A stretch of 21,885 nucleotides of DNA from contig JAOXYB010094827.1 of NCBI GenBank assembly GCA_028565635.1, forward strand, positions 1 to 21,885. The letters are read 5' to 3'. Position 1 is the first letter of the stretch. Each line of letters starts with the position of its first letter. Origin of the DNA: Phoronis ovalis. Taxonomy: Eukaryota; Phoronida; Phoronidae. Of the stretch, positions 8,801 through 17,178 are shown in pieces. Below the pieces are notes generated by a model, which was not told the origin of the DNA, made no database searches, and saw only the letters and a program-made list of their open reading frames with translations. The translations under genes and the position numbers were made by a program.

Positions 8801-11800
8801 TCTATAATTAGTAGTACCTTTCCACCAATATGTACTTTCATTAACTCCATGAAAGTTCAACTGTTTGATCCCCCCTATAACAAGAACATCTGTGATAATT
8901 TTAATGGAACAACCCTAAAACGTATAAGTTATTTGTGAAATTTATGCACTAAAGTGTCAGTTTCCCTTATATTGGACAATGCATTCTGCTAAAATGTATG
9001 TTGTAATGCTGTTTCATTAAAGATTATCATGGGTCCCTGACCAGAAAGTAATTAAAATAATGCTGTCTGATAATTTTTAATAAAATAGTTTAATCTTTTA
9101 GACACTCTCACTGTGCACAGCCCTCGTCATGTATATGATGAGCAGAGATCGTTTGAATATGGACTTGGATAAAGGGAGTTTACAACTAATGCTCCAACTT
9201 CTTAGTGTCACAATTCATAAACCAAAATCCCCCACTAAGAAGAAATCTAGTGATGACAAAGAGTATGAAAGGACAAAGCAGAAAGTGCGAAGTATATGCG
9301 AACAGTTACAAAAAGATGGTGGTGCCAAGGAGTTAAATTTAGATTTGATCTCAGTAAGTTTACAGATTTGAAATCATGATAGTTGACAGTTTGTCTTAAT
9401 TTTTCCTCAGAAGACAAAGAGACAATCATCGGTAGCTTCCAAAAAATGAAAAATTCAGGCACAAATAAACTTAAATGTATCCATATAATTATTACTACAC
9501 AATTTCATAAGAGTTGCTTTTCTCTTTGGACAGAATTGCCATTTAAACCAAGAATTAGTGTTTGGTTTCTGTCAACATCAGCTGTAGTAATACTGTGATA
9601 TCTTGCTGTTTGTATGTTGTGTTCTCCAAAAATGTATACTTTTAGTATATTATCCTGTCATGTGATTGTTCAAATTCAGTGAACAGTTTGAACAGCATTA
9701 AATACAGTATGTTCTAGTTGAACAGAATATGATTGGTGCATGACTAACTATGATAAATTAGACTAGAAAAAAGTACAAAACTAAAAAAAATACAGTTTTT
9801 GCATTTCTAATGTGGGATTTATTATTTTTAGACTGGTTATCTAGCAATGGAATCCTTACTAAGCCTTACATCTAAGAAGGCTGGTGATTGGTTTACTGAT
9901 GACTTACGAGAGTTGAAAGGTCTTGACCATATCATTGATGATGGTAAGACATTTCTGTCATAGTTATCTACTCAGTTAATTGTTACTATCCAATCAAATG
10001 TGTTAAGACAGCATTAGACCACAATATATTTCGAAAAGAAAACTTATGTTAAGTGTGTTGTAAGCCCTTTGTTACTGAGAAATGATTGTTTCCAATGTGA
10101 AAAGTGTTTAACTTTTGTGATAGGTTGTATTTTTTCTGTGGTGCAGTTGGGCAATTTCTTCTGCCATGTAATAGTAGGGCAGACTCACTGAAACACTGAA
10201 AAAAAACATCTTGTGGTTGTACAGTATTCAAAAGTTTATTTACTGTTATAGTACAAAGAAGCAAACTCAAAAATATTGTTAACAAAAGTGCTATTTTTAA
10301 TTTTTAGTTTACAATTCCATCGATTCCTTTATTGATGATGGTCCCCAGGATTTGGATCATGAGAGTGTTGAAAAATTGAGTAAAGTTGACAGATGGCTCA
10401 AGGTTCTTGAAAATGTAAGTACTTCTCTTGATTTAGCAAAGTTTTGCAGAGGAAAGTTTTGGAAGATGATACATATAGGAGGAAATCACTTTGGAAATTT
10501 ACTGATTGAACAGTAAAGTTGAATGATACCAGTTTAATTTCATCTTGAAAACAATGTTAAAACATAATGTATTAATTATGATATAATGACAATGTAATGA
10601 CATCTGTTTTATTCAGGTTACATTCATGAGTAATGAGAATCAGGAGTACTTGGCTGCATATAAAGACAGCTATTTAATAAAAGCAGTTTGCAGGTGAGTT
10701 CAGTATTGCCTCAATTCTATAATTTCACATCTTAAAGAAGAAAAACCTGTGACAAATACTATTCAACAGAATTATGTATAATTCAAGATATATTTATGTA
10801 TGTAAAAAAAATCCATGTTATTGGTTCATTAAAAAAAAACCATCGCTGGTTCTCTTATAGAAATGTCTCCAGTACAACTTATGCGGAAATAGCCCTAACC
10901 ATGTATGGTTCTTTCAGTGGAAATGTTTTTGTTGCTTGTAACCATAAATACAATTGACAATATAAATTGTACAATTTACTACTAAACTTAAGTATGTACT
11001 AAATGTTTTTGCCATTATACAGTATCTGTGCAATCAGACAATCATTCAAAAATCATATATGCATATTAGCCCTTGCATGTGCATACTGTTTACACTACTA
11101 TGCACATCTCACAGGGAATGGGCATATAGTTTTACTGTATGCGTTGTCGATGTTTTTGTCTCATGATAACAGCTTCAATATTTATTAGATCATCTTCATA
11201 TAGGAAAAGGGTAAATATAGATAAGATGCAAATCATTTTGTTCCGAATCACCAATATTGTGAAGGCTATAGGTGAGCAGGTGTTAGAGGATCAGTGGTAT
11301 ATTAGAGTACATTAAAAAGTAGGTCTAACACCAATCTAAACTTTAACAGTCAAGCTGTTTTGCCAATATCTTGAAAAGCTCTGATACTTGAAGATATAAT
11401 TTTAAGTCTACAATAGAGGTCAAAATACAGATCAGATTTGATGTTAACTTGGATCACTTGTAATATGGCTGACTGGCGGGCATGTTTGTTACCAATATGG
11501 TACATCTATAGCCAAAAAGATGAAGCAGTGATTGGGACAATGTAAAGGTGGATTTATGAAGGGCAAAGATTGGCGGGTGTATATACTAGCTGGTACTTTA
11601 CATAACCGTGAAAAGTGGGTCAAATTCCGATCTAGAAATAATGTTTTTGCTCATATCTTGAGAGATTGTTTCGATTCAGGTAAATAGAACCCAAAACACA
11701 GGTCAAGTATTGATTTCGATCTAGATCACTTCTAATGTGACTGACTGGCAGCCATGCTTGTTCCCGAGATAAACTGTGATGTGTCCCCTGCAGACCTCTT

Positions 11801-14800
11801 GTTTATTAACTATTATCATGTAGGTAATACTGACTCTTGGTTTAGCAATCTGAATCCATATGCTTTTAAATTTATATCATGTCAATTAATGTAGCATTTT
11901 GCTTGTCTTTCAGAGCCCTTAAAATATGTCAAGGATGTATATCTGTTTATCCAATTCATGAAGGCAGTTCATCAGACACAGGGAAAGTTATTTTAGAATG
12001 TATGCTGGCTATACTAAGAGTGTTACTCAATCTAACTCATGACAATGGTAAGTCTCGTAAAAGAGATCTGTTAAAAGTAGTATTCATGAAATGTAAGTGT
12101 GTGTTTCCACCTGTATAAAACTGTATCATCATGTCACACCTGTGTACATGAAAGTACAGTCATACTGGAAATCAAATCTTAACAAAAGTTAAGGACTTCA
12201 GATGCCTCAAGATCAACCTCATCCAGATGGAGGACGAAAGTCTGAGAGGCACCTATGTGTGGCCACTCGACGAGTTGCTGCGTCATGTCTGAGATCATGT
12301 TTATAATGCTATATTAGATAATTCGCCATATTGATGCTTTTAAACTTCTTAAGCAATCAAGGTACTGTATCCATCTTGAGTAGCAAAAATATATATTAAA
12401 GTATTTTTATTTCAGAATTTGCCTGTGTAACAGTGGGCAACCAGGACGATCTCATTAATACATCCTTACTCTGCGTCCTGCAATCTCCTCAGTATGTTCC
12501 ACTAAAGGAAAGATTTGATATCTTAGTTCTGGTATGTACATTCTGAATGCGTCTAGCTGCAGGTTGACCCTGTATATACTTTGCTGCAGTGTGATAATAT
12601 TGTAACTGGAGGAGCAGGAGAAATATTTTCTTGGCTGTCTTTTGTTTTTAGCAGAAGAACCATTTAAAAGTTGCTGCTTGGTTTAATAAAACATCTTTCA
12701 AAAGTACTGTATTGCCACACAGGTAATTTGTCTAAAGTTTAATTTTTTGACGTAATCAATTACCTGTTACAGAAACTTTATTTAGTCATATGTCAGTACT
12801 TAAAAAAGGATTCTGCCTGTTTATGGTAAATTTAATGTTTTCGTCATTCTTGCAGGGCCTTGGTCTCCTGATCAACCTGGTAGAACACTGCGAATTAAAC
12901 AGACGGAGATTAATCAGTGCAGAAACTGTCAGCTCGTATGATTCCATATCACAAGAGGACAATTTAGAGGCCCCTGAAGCAATAGTACAGGTATAGTAGA
13001 CTCACAATTTAAATGCTTCTTGTTTGGCTATTGATTTGTATTGTGATGTATCAGGCTAATTGATAAATGCTGGCAAGCAGCCATTTTGAAGCTGCTACAA
13101 ATATATAGTTCACATTGTAGATAAAATTAGTTGCTGTGATTAGAAAAACTAATTATACATTCAAAACTAGTACCTCAAACTCTGTTTGGATGTAAATCTT
13201 GTTTTCTGATCTGACTCTCCTCTTGTACACTACTGGATTAAGATGATTATTATGACAGAATCTCTACTTTAGTCATTATTACACATATCTTTAATTTAAA
13301 TGTGGGATGCCATTGCCTAAACAAACACACACATACACACATCTTTCATCTAGCACTGTTAATATCTGGAATACATTTCCAGAAAGGATTGCTTGGTCTC
13401 CTTCCCACTAACACATGAGCAATTAATAGTAAGAAGAAAAATGTTTGTTTATCTGATGATGTGCCATACCTATTTACTTTTTGTTTCTTAGCTGTTCCTA
13501 CAAAGGATTGAAGCTGCCCAGCGACTGGAGGAAGAAGAGCAAATATCAGAGGACTCTTCACAGGCAGAAAGTGCCCAGGATGAGAGTGGCGAATGGCATG
13601 AATCAGAAGATGGCATGGAGTGGATAGGCAAAATCAGCAGAAAAGAGAAAACAGCAACCACTCAGCAGAACTCACAAGAAGAAGTTGATCTAACAGAAGG
13701 TAAACTAAAAATATTTTGTTAGAAAAAAAGTTTTTATAATTATTATTACTATTAACTTGTATAGAAGTTCAGATGTTAGAGCCAAGTATAAATGGTATTA
13801 GTTACAGTTGACATTTCCATGGAATGACAAGATGACATATGAGGATGACCATATTTCCTTTTGCTGTCTTGCAAATATATTCAAATATATTATACTCCTA
13901 AATCCATCTGCTGGCATGGTTTCCTGTTCTAGAAATTTGGTTTTGCTATTATTGTTGTACATAGTAGCATAACCCAACTATGATATAATGTTGAATATTT
14001 TCTTCTGAAGAAGTTTTTAGCTTTTTCTTAAAGTACAATGCAAAAAAAGTGGAAAAATGAAAATGTGTGATGTGATGCTTCTTACAGAAAGAATATCTTG
14101 AAAAATGTATTGCTTCTATTATTTTCACTGTTACATATTGACAAGCAGTAGTTAAAGATGAAACTATAAATGCAGTATTAGTTATGTCTATACTGCTGCA
14201 CAGGGTGTTCAGTCATGTTTAGATTTTTCTAACTCATTAGATCTAATTGTTGTGTAAATTCAAAAGAGTTCAGATGCCGCAGCATGAATAGTTTCTCATC
14301 TAATGCCTATACTTTTCAATTTACATTCATTGGTTCCCCATTTCATTCATTATTATCTTTGTTATAGTCTTCTACAGGCAAGTAATGCTTTATCATCATA
14401 TGGTGATAGTGTATTCTACTGTACCTCCAAGTTTATGGAATCTCTACCTCAAGACATTATTTTTACACTTTAGATAGGAATATTTTCCAAATGTCTAAAG
14501 ATGCATTTATTCAAGAAAGCATTTTATGATTACATATAAATCTTCTGACAAGTTGTGGTTGTGGGTGTTTTGACTGGTTTGATTTGTCTCATTAATGATG
14601 TACTATTATGATATACAATGCTTACTTGTCTTATTATTCCCTTGCTCTGTGAGCAGGGAGATATAGCATCCGTCTTGTCTATACTTCTGTACCACTGGTT
14701 CACTTCTCAGAAACTCTAAAGACTTCATTGTGTTTGGTGACATATTTACATATACTGTGCAACCCTACCAAAACTAGGTCATGCTGACCTAATTTCTGTT

Positions 14801-17178
14801 CACACTGACCTACATTATTTGCAATGTGGATTTCTGGCTTATTAGTGCATTTAAGTCCTATCCTTAGAAACTGCAAGGACTCTAATGAATTAATTTTCTG
14901 TACATTAACATATTGATACCAAAACTAGGTCACACTGACCTAGTTTCTGTGCACACTGACCTAGTTTCTGTGGAGTATTTCTGATTAACTTTTGCATTTT
15001 AAGTCCATTTTTTGAACACTGTAAAAGCTTGCATGATTTAATTTTGTGTATAGCTACATTTACTTCTACTATGCAAACCTTCCTAAACATATAAATCTAG
15101 TTTCTGTGCACTGTTTTGTTTCTTGTACACTGCTGAATTTACTTAATTTCACACTGACCTAGTTTTAGTGCTCTGTTGCTTTTTCTAAATTTCTAGTTTT
15201 TTTCCTATAAAATTATTTCTGAGAAATTGTTAGGACTCCAATGATTTGATATTGTGTATGGTTACATATTTATACTGTGCAATCCTACAAAACTGTTTTC
15301 TGTGTATAGCGAGGGAATTAGTGTTTCGTGTAAGCACCTTGTTTCTTATATATTTCATTATTGGTTATTCTAATTTGTTAGAAATGTGGTGCTACAGAAA
15401 TGTTTCATTATTTTATTTGTAAGAGCAATTTATATTTCCATTTATAGTTTTACACAAGGCTGGCAAGCATATGGAAGACAGTATTGTAGCCTCTTACATT
15501 GCACTGTTGATTGGGTGCCTGATCCAGAATAATAAGGTATGTCATTGACACATACTAAGCATAACTTTGTCCACTTAGGTATGTACATCATCAAATTGAA
15601 GGTAAGGCTCTTGCCTAACTAGATTGAGCATTTACCAAAAATGTGCTCAATCAAAGGTCATTGCTTATACACACCCCATACAGGAGCCAAAATGAATGAC
15701 AACAGCATTTGGGGCAAATAGAGTATAAAACTTAAATTCGTATTATACTCTAGTAATTCCTGGATTAAGCAAAAGTCATTGGCTAAATGTGTAAAAATGT
15801 TATTTCAGATTTTTGGTTAGCATGTTAGGTAAATTGTAATAAGTTTTTGTATCAAATTGTAGTTAAACCAGTGAATGTATATTTTTCAGCATCACATAGA
15901 TAGAGTTAGAGTTTGTCTTCCAGATGGTAGGTTTGCTCCTTTAGTCAAGATTTTACACAAATTCTTAGGATTTATGAGTCTTACCGTAAGTATCAGAAGT
16001 TTCAGACATTTGTTTCTTCTTATTTGCTTGTACTTCTATTACATTGCTTTGCAGGAGTTGGGGTAAAAATCCTCACTAGGGTTCAAAATACTATGATCCA
16101 TGAAAACTGATATAACAACATTACAGTTAATGGAATCGATGTCTGACATAACTAAAGATTTCAGCTATTTGCTATAAAGGAACCTTATTTAACCCAAAAT
16201 AAAACAAAAATAAGGATATATATGAAACTAAAAATTAGTAAAAAATGTTGATAATTCAAGTTTGAACATGTATGAAACTAAGAATTTTATGTGGTATAAC
16301 AACAGCAGTGATTTTTTCTTTTTATTTCGATTTAAATCGTGGTCATATGTAGCTATCAGTCTGTAACTATCTCATTGGATAACAATAATGAGAAACAGAT
16401 ATTATGTCAAAACTCAACAGGCATTTCCTTAAGTTGCTTAATAATGCAATTTTTCTTAAAATATTTGTAAAATGTAGTGCTCCCTGAGATTAGTACATTA
16501 TTGTAGGATGTACAAATACATTGGGTTTATGGGATTGTGATGTCACATTCATAATGCAGTTTGGGGCCTTCATACCAACCTTTGAATAGAAGGGGGTATG
16601 TGCTGTGCATTCATGGTTGCATGGACATTGTTGATCATTTTAAATCTGTTGATTCCACAACAACTGGAAGTGACACTTCTTATTAAAACTAATGCGCAAT
16701 TTAAATACCGCAGATGTTTGATAATTCAATGAATGCATTATCACATGCATATTAAATAGAAATAATCACACAGTATGATGACATGCATTTTGAAACTACT
16801 GTTGAGCTATCAATAATTATAGGGGTTAATCAACAACACTACAGTATACCAGAGAGATTAGAAAAAATTCTAACTAATAAGCCTCCAGACTGAAATTTGG
16901 TCTTTTGGGGTTGTGATGTCTCAAAGCATCTGCCTGGTAATATCAAGTAAGAAGTTCAAAATCCTGATCTTTCTTAACTCATACTGTTGTATTCCTAGAA
17001 TCTAACATCACAACAAAAGACACGTTACATACAATAAATTGTGGATAAAAAAAGCATGATTACAAAGTTATGAGTAAGTGTTGGTATTTAAATAATTATG
17101 TTTTGTTTTCAGAAAGCTGTAGAAAACACAGGCGGAAGTTCAATTGTGCGAATTATTGACATTCTACAGGCTGCATGA
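4504..17178 (+). CDS. WAPL: WAPL, wings apart-like cohesin-release factor (complete, 16 coding exons)
   Basis: WAPL binds PDS5 and the SCC1-SA subunits of cohesin, opens the SMC3-SCC1 gate and releases cohesin from chromatin, in prophase and during loop turnover in interphase. It acts in the nucleus. Join: 4504-5841, 6305-6379, 6700-6870, 7503-7639, 8213-8324, 9102-9353, 9832-9943, 10308-10414, 10617-10693, 11914-12047, 12416-12531, 12856-12990, 13492-13699, 15448-15536, 15890-15985, 17113-17178. Total 3225 bp, 1074 residues, against about 1190 in human. All 15 coding introns are GT-AG and the phase closes at each. Residues 1-528 are low-complexity and charged. The WAPL domain runs from about 500 to the end and shows [67 protein letters not shown] and [13 protein letters not shown]. 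The start is the first in-frame ATG, with A at -3 and G at +4. The gene looks intact. Confidence 0.97.
5842..6304 (+). other. WAPL intron 2
   Basis: 463 bp, non-coding, ending in a strong pyrimidine tract plus acceptor (CTTGTTTCAG). Nothing else recognised. Confidence 0.85.
6305..6379 (+). CDS. WAPL: WAPL coding exon 2 (residues 447-471)
   Basis: Twenty-five codons, phase 0 at both ends, with donor AAA|GTATTT. It encodes [20 protein letters not shown] and a short tail. T449 is the eleventh full CDK consensus site. Because it is phase 0-0 it could be skipped without shifting the frame, so alternative splicing here would be silent to the frame. Confidence 0.88.
6380..6699 (+). other. WAPL intron 3
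   Basis: 320 bp. The block at about 6495-6600 is somewhat less AT-rich than its flanks and could be an old repeat scrap, but I cannot name it. Confidence 0.7.
6700..6870 (+). CDS. WAPL: WAPL coding exon 3 (residues 472-528): tail to WAPL-domain junction
   Basis: Fifty-seven codons, phase 0-0, after TTTTCAG. A Ser/Gln-rich linker ([10 protein letters not shown]) leads into [15 protein letters not shown] and VNRDYKE, which is the N-terminal edge of the conserved WAPL domain. Confidence 0.9.
6871..7502 (+). other. WAPL intron 4
   Basis: 632 bp ending TGTTTTCTAG. The segment at about 7100-7400 is less AT-rich than its neighbours and has stops in all plus frames. The open minus-strand frame (7107-7328) matches nothing I recognise. 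It is probably decayed repeat DNA. Confidence 0.7.
7503..7639 (+). CDS. WAPL: WAPL coding exon 4 (residues 529-574)
   Basis: The most diagnostic exon. [20 protein letters not shown] followed by [14 protein letters not shown] is close to the start of the vertebrate WAPL domain (VVxNVKxAxECQExGETQEFxDDVEYL). It ends in phase 2 (Ser codon AG|C completed in the next exon), with donor TCAG|GTACAC. Confidence 0.96.
7640..8212 (+). other. WAPL intron 5
   Basis: 573 bp of AT-rich sequence with no feature beyond splice sites. Confidence 0.8.
8213..8324 (+). CDS. WAPL: WAPL coding exon 5 (residues 574-611)
   Basis: It completes the split Ser codon and encodes [20 protein letters not shown], matching the conserved SxxxLATKCAMPxFRMHLRA block, then an amphipathic helix. 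Ends in phase 0 before GTAAGT. Confidence 0.96.
8325..9101 (+). other. WAPL intron 6
   Basis: 777 bp. Its only structured content is the 33-bp tandem repeat at 8595-8726. Confidence 0.8.
8595..8726. repeat. 33-bp minisatellite, 4 copies
   Basis: Four head-to-tail units at 8595-8627, 8628-8660, 8661-8693 and 8694-8726, each beginning AATATGATACAAGTATTGAG. Units 2, 3 and 4 are identical over 33 bp. Unit 1 differs at two positions (GGACTG for GGGCTG, and TTA for TTT at its end). The period is a multiple of three, so it produces repetitive open frames on both strands, which are artefacts. Confidence 0.95.
9102..9353 (+). CDS. WAPL: WAPL coding exon 6 (residues 612-695)
   Basis: Eighty-four codons, phase 0-0. 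[20 protein letters not shown] matches the invariant [20 protein letters not shown] helix pair. It is followed by a basic, low-conservation loop ([14 protein letters not shown]) and a helix ([14 protein letters not shown]). The loop sits where vertebrate WAPL also varies. KSPTKK adds a further CDK-type site in this loop. Confidence 0.96.
9354..9831 (+). other. WAPL intron 7
   Basis: 478 bp, AT-rich, ending TTATTTTTAG. No repeat or RNA gene seen. Confidence 0.8.
9832..9943 (+). CDS. WAPL: WAPL coding exon 7 (residues 696-733)
   Basis: Encodes [20 protein letters not shown] then [16 protein letters not shown], equivalent to the conserved [25 protein letters not shown] block. Ends in phase 1 (G|TT Val). 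Confidence 0.96.
9944..10307 (+). other. WAPL intron 8
   Basis: 364 bp of AT-rich intron. The 78-codon minus-strand frame at 10049-10285 has no recognisable content. Confidence 0.8.
10308..10414 (+). CDS. WAPL: WAPL coding exon 8 (residues 733-768)
   Basis: It starts by finishing the Val codon. An acidic, variable segment ([12 protein letters not shown]) precedes the conserved helix [14 protein letters not shown]. Donor GTAAGT, phase 0. Confidence 0.94.
10415..10616 (+). other. WAPL intron 9
   Basis: 202 bp, the shortest WAPL intron. Plain AT-rich sequence ending TTTATTCAG. Confidence 0.85.
10617..10693 (+). CDS. WAPL: WAPL coding exon 9 (residues 769-794)
   Basis: Encodes [20 protein letters not shown] and a short helix, matching the vertebrate VTVxNPENQSYLIAYKDSQLI block. 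Ends in phase 2 (AG|A Arg). Confidence 0.95.
10694..11913 (+). other. WAPL intron 10
   Basis: 1220 bp. The first half is featureless. The second half contains the paired ancient repeat listed separately (11355-11775). Confidence 0.8.
11355..11775. repeat. Two diverged direct copies of a ~140-bp repeat
   Basis: Copy A runs from about 11355 to 11500 and copy B from about 11642 to 11770. Each starts with a TGTTTTGC...ATATCTTGA segment and carries AGGTCA mid-way. Each ends with GATCACTT.TAAT.TG.CTGACTGGC followed by CATG.TTGTT (11452 and 11724). Separation is 272-287 bp. The even divergence suggests an old dispersed or tandemly duplicated repeat. It contains no gene. Confidence 0.65.
11914..12047 (+). 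CDS. WAPL: WAPL coding exon 10 (residues 794-839)
   Basis: It completes the Arg codon, then encodes ALKICQGCI, a variable loop, and [18 protein letters not shown], the conserved CMRAIIGVLLNLTNDNE helix. Ends in phase 1. The acceptor is TGTCTTTCAG. Reading past the donor hits a stop within 25 codons. Confidence 0.95.
12048..12415 (+). other. WAPL intron 11
   Basis: 368 bp. Bases 12185-12300 are clearly richer in G and C than the rest of the intron and are open on both strands. I could not identify them. Confidence 0.75.
12416..12531 (+). CDS. WAPL: WAPL coding exon 11 (residues 839-877)
   Basis: Begins with the Glu of the NDNE motif, then a [16 protein letters not shown] helix and [16 protein letters not shown], equivalent to vertebrate GxxxxLIGTALNCVLQ and YLPxEQRFDIRVL. 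Donor CTG|GTATGT, phase 0. Confidence 0.96.
12532..12855 (+). other. WAPL intron 12
   Basis: 324 bp, no recognisable feature. It ends TTCTTGCAG. Confidence 0.85.
12856..12990 (+). CDS. WAPL: WAPL coding exon 12 (residues 878-922)
   Basis: [20 protein letters not shown] matches the strongly conserved [20 protein letters not shown] helix. It is followed by an acidic spacer and APEAIVQ, which leads into the next exon's LFLQR. Phase 0-0. Confidence 0.97.
12991..13491 (+). other. WAPL intron 13
   Basis: 501 bp. It holds a short CA-rich microsatellite (about 13321-13341) and otherwise plain AT-rich sequence. Confidence 0.8.
13492..13699 (+). CDS. WAPL: WAPL coding exon 13 (residues 923-992): helix plus acidic loop
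   Basis: [17 protein letters not shown] continues the VQLFLxRExAAxxAE helix. A long acidic, polar loop follows, carrying [15 protein letters not shown], which corresponds to the vertebrate SGEWQETSGEIQW motif. Ends in phase 1 (G|TT Val). Confidence 0.95.
14390..14539 (+). pseudogene. LINE (CR1/L2-like) reverse-transcriptase ORF, C-terminal fossil
   Basis: One frame reads [20 protein letters not shown], then QDI, and further on [18 protein letters not shown] and TAA. This is the typical C-terminal signature of CR1/L2/Jockey-type LINE polyproteins, SYGDRxFxxxxPKLWNSLPxxI followed by FKxxLKTHLFxxAF. One in-frame stop (TAG at 14471-14473) interrupts it, and nothing upstream keeps a long frame. 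It is a dead 5'-truncated copy. The 3' limit of the element is not visible, and no flanking duplication was found. Confidence 0.65.
14776..14790. promoter_or_regulatory. Perfect palindromic ERE-type site (copy 1)
   Basis: AGGTCATGCTGACCT fits the oestrogen-response-element consensus AGGTCAnnnTGACCT exactly. A further TGACCT half-site follows at 14806-14811. It lies within a tandem array, so it may be a by-product of the repeat rather than a functional element. Confidence 0.35.
14922..14946. promoter_or_regulatory. Perfect palindromic ERE-type site (copy 2) in 11-bp arms
   Basis: AAACTAGGTCA and TGACCTAGTTT are perfect reverse complements separated by CAC. The core AGGTCACACTGACCT (14927-14941) is a full consensus oestrogen response element. 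Additional TGACCT half-sites lie at 14957-14962 and 15155-15160. Function is not shown by the sequence. Confidence 0.4.
15448..15536 (+). CDS. WAPL: WAPL coding exon 14 (residues 992-1021)
   Basis: It completes Val, then [20 protein letters not shown] and IGCLIQNNK. Vertebrate WAPL has [26 protein letters not shown] here, so this is one of the best matches in the gene. Phase 0 at the donor AAG|GTATGT. Confidence 0.97.
15537..15889 (+). other. WAPL intron 15
   Basis: 353 bp. It contains a perfect 9-bp inverted repeat, GATTGAGCA (15622-15630) and TGCTCAATC (15644-15652), with a 13-nt loop. Confidence 0.8.
15890..15985 (+). CDS. WAPL: WAPL coding exon 15 (residues 1022-1053)
   Basis: [20 protein letters not shown] and [12 protein letters not shown] match the vertebrate [30 protein letters not shown] region. 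Phase 0-0, donor ACC|GTAAGT. Confidence 0.95.
15986..17112 (+). other. WAPL intron 16 (last)
   Basis: 1127 bp ending TTTTGTTTTCAG. It carries a tRNA-derived SINE-like segment near its 3' end. The rest shows no gene. Confidence 0.8.
16907..17040 (+). mobile_element. tRNA-derived SINE-like fragment
   Basis: GGGGTTGTGATGTCTCA, then AGCATCTGCCTGGTAATATC, then GAAGTTCAAAATCCTGATCT follows the layout of a tRNA-like SINE head: a G-rich start, an A-box region, an anticodon-loop-like AGCATCTGCCT..TAATC, and a B-box-like GTTCAAAATCC at 16954-16964. Against a tRNA it lacks about ten bases after the A-box CTCA, and the B box has an extra A, so it should be inactive. The 3' limit is a guess. Confidence 0.45.
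17113..17178 (+). CDS. WAPL: WAPL terminal coding exon (residues 1054-1074 and stop)
   Basis: Phase 0. Encodes [20 protein letters not shown] and a final Ala, then TGA at 17176-17178. This parallels the vertebrate end, where a Gly/Ser turn is followed by a short helix (SISRVIEYLE) and the stop. Confidence 0.94.
   Translation, partial: KAVENTGGSSIVRIIDILQAA

Larger units (their letters stand above)
14708..15306. repeat. Diverged tandem array, ~4 units of ~150-200 bp
   Basis: Anchor segments recur at about 14711, 14868, 15014 and 15222. Each has the form AAACTGxxAGGACTC, then AATGATTTAATTxTGTGTA, then TACATATTTATACTGTGCAA, then CCTACCAAAACTAGGTCA. GCATTTAAGTCC (14847) and GCATTTTAAGTCC (14994) mark a 147-bp period. 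TGACCTA half-sites are repeated through the array. Copies are old and imperfect. Confidence 0.6.
13700..15447 (+). other. WAPL intron 14 (longest)
   Basis: 1748 bp. It contains a LINE fossil (14390-14539) and a diverged tandem array (14708-15306). The remainder is AT-rich and unremarkable. Confidence 0.85.

Noticed and set aside
8585-8807. Repeat protein encoded on either strand in intron 6
   Set aside because: The 33-bp minisatellite is a multiple of three and so gives open frames on both strands. It lies inside a confirmed intron.
13451-13470. C/D-box snoRNA in a WAPL intron (TGATGATG near 13454)
   Set aside because: No D box, terminal stem or guide region could be placed convincingly around it.
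16954-16964. Functional tRNA gene
   Set aside because: The B box has an extra base and about ten bases of the D-arm region are missing, so this is a SINE remnant, not a tRNA.
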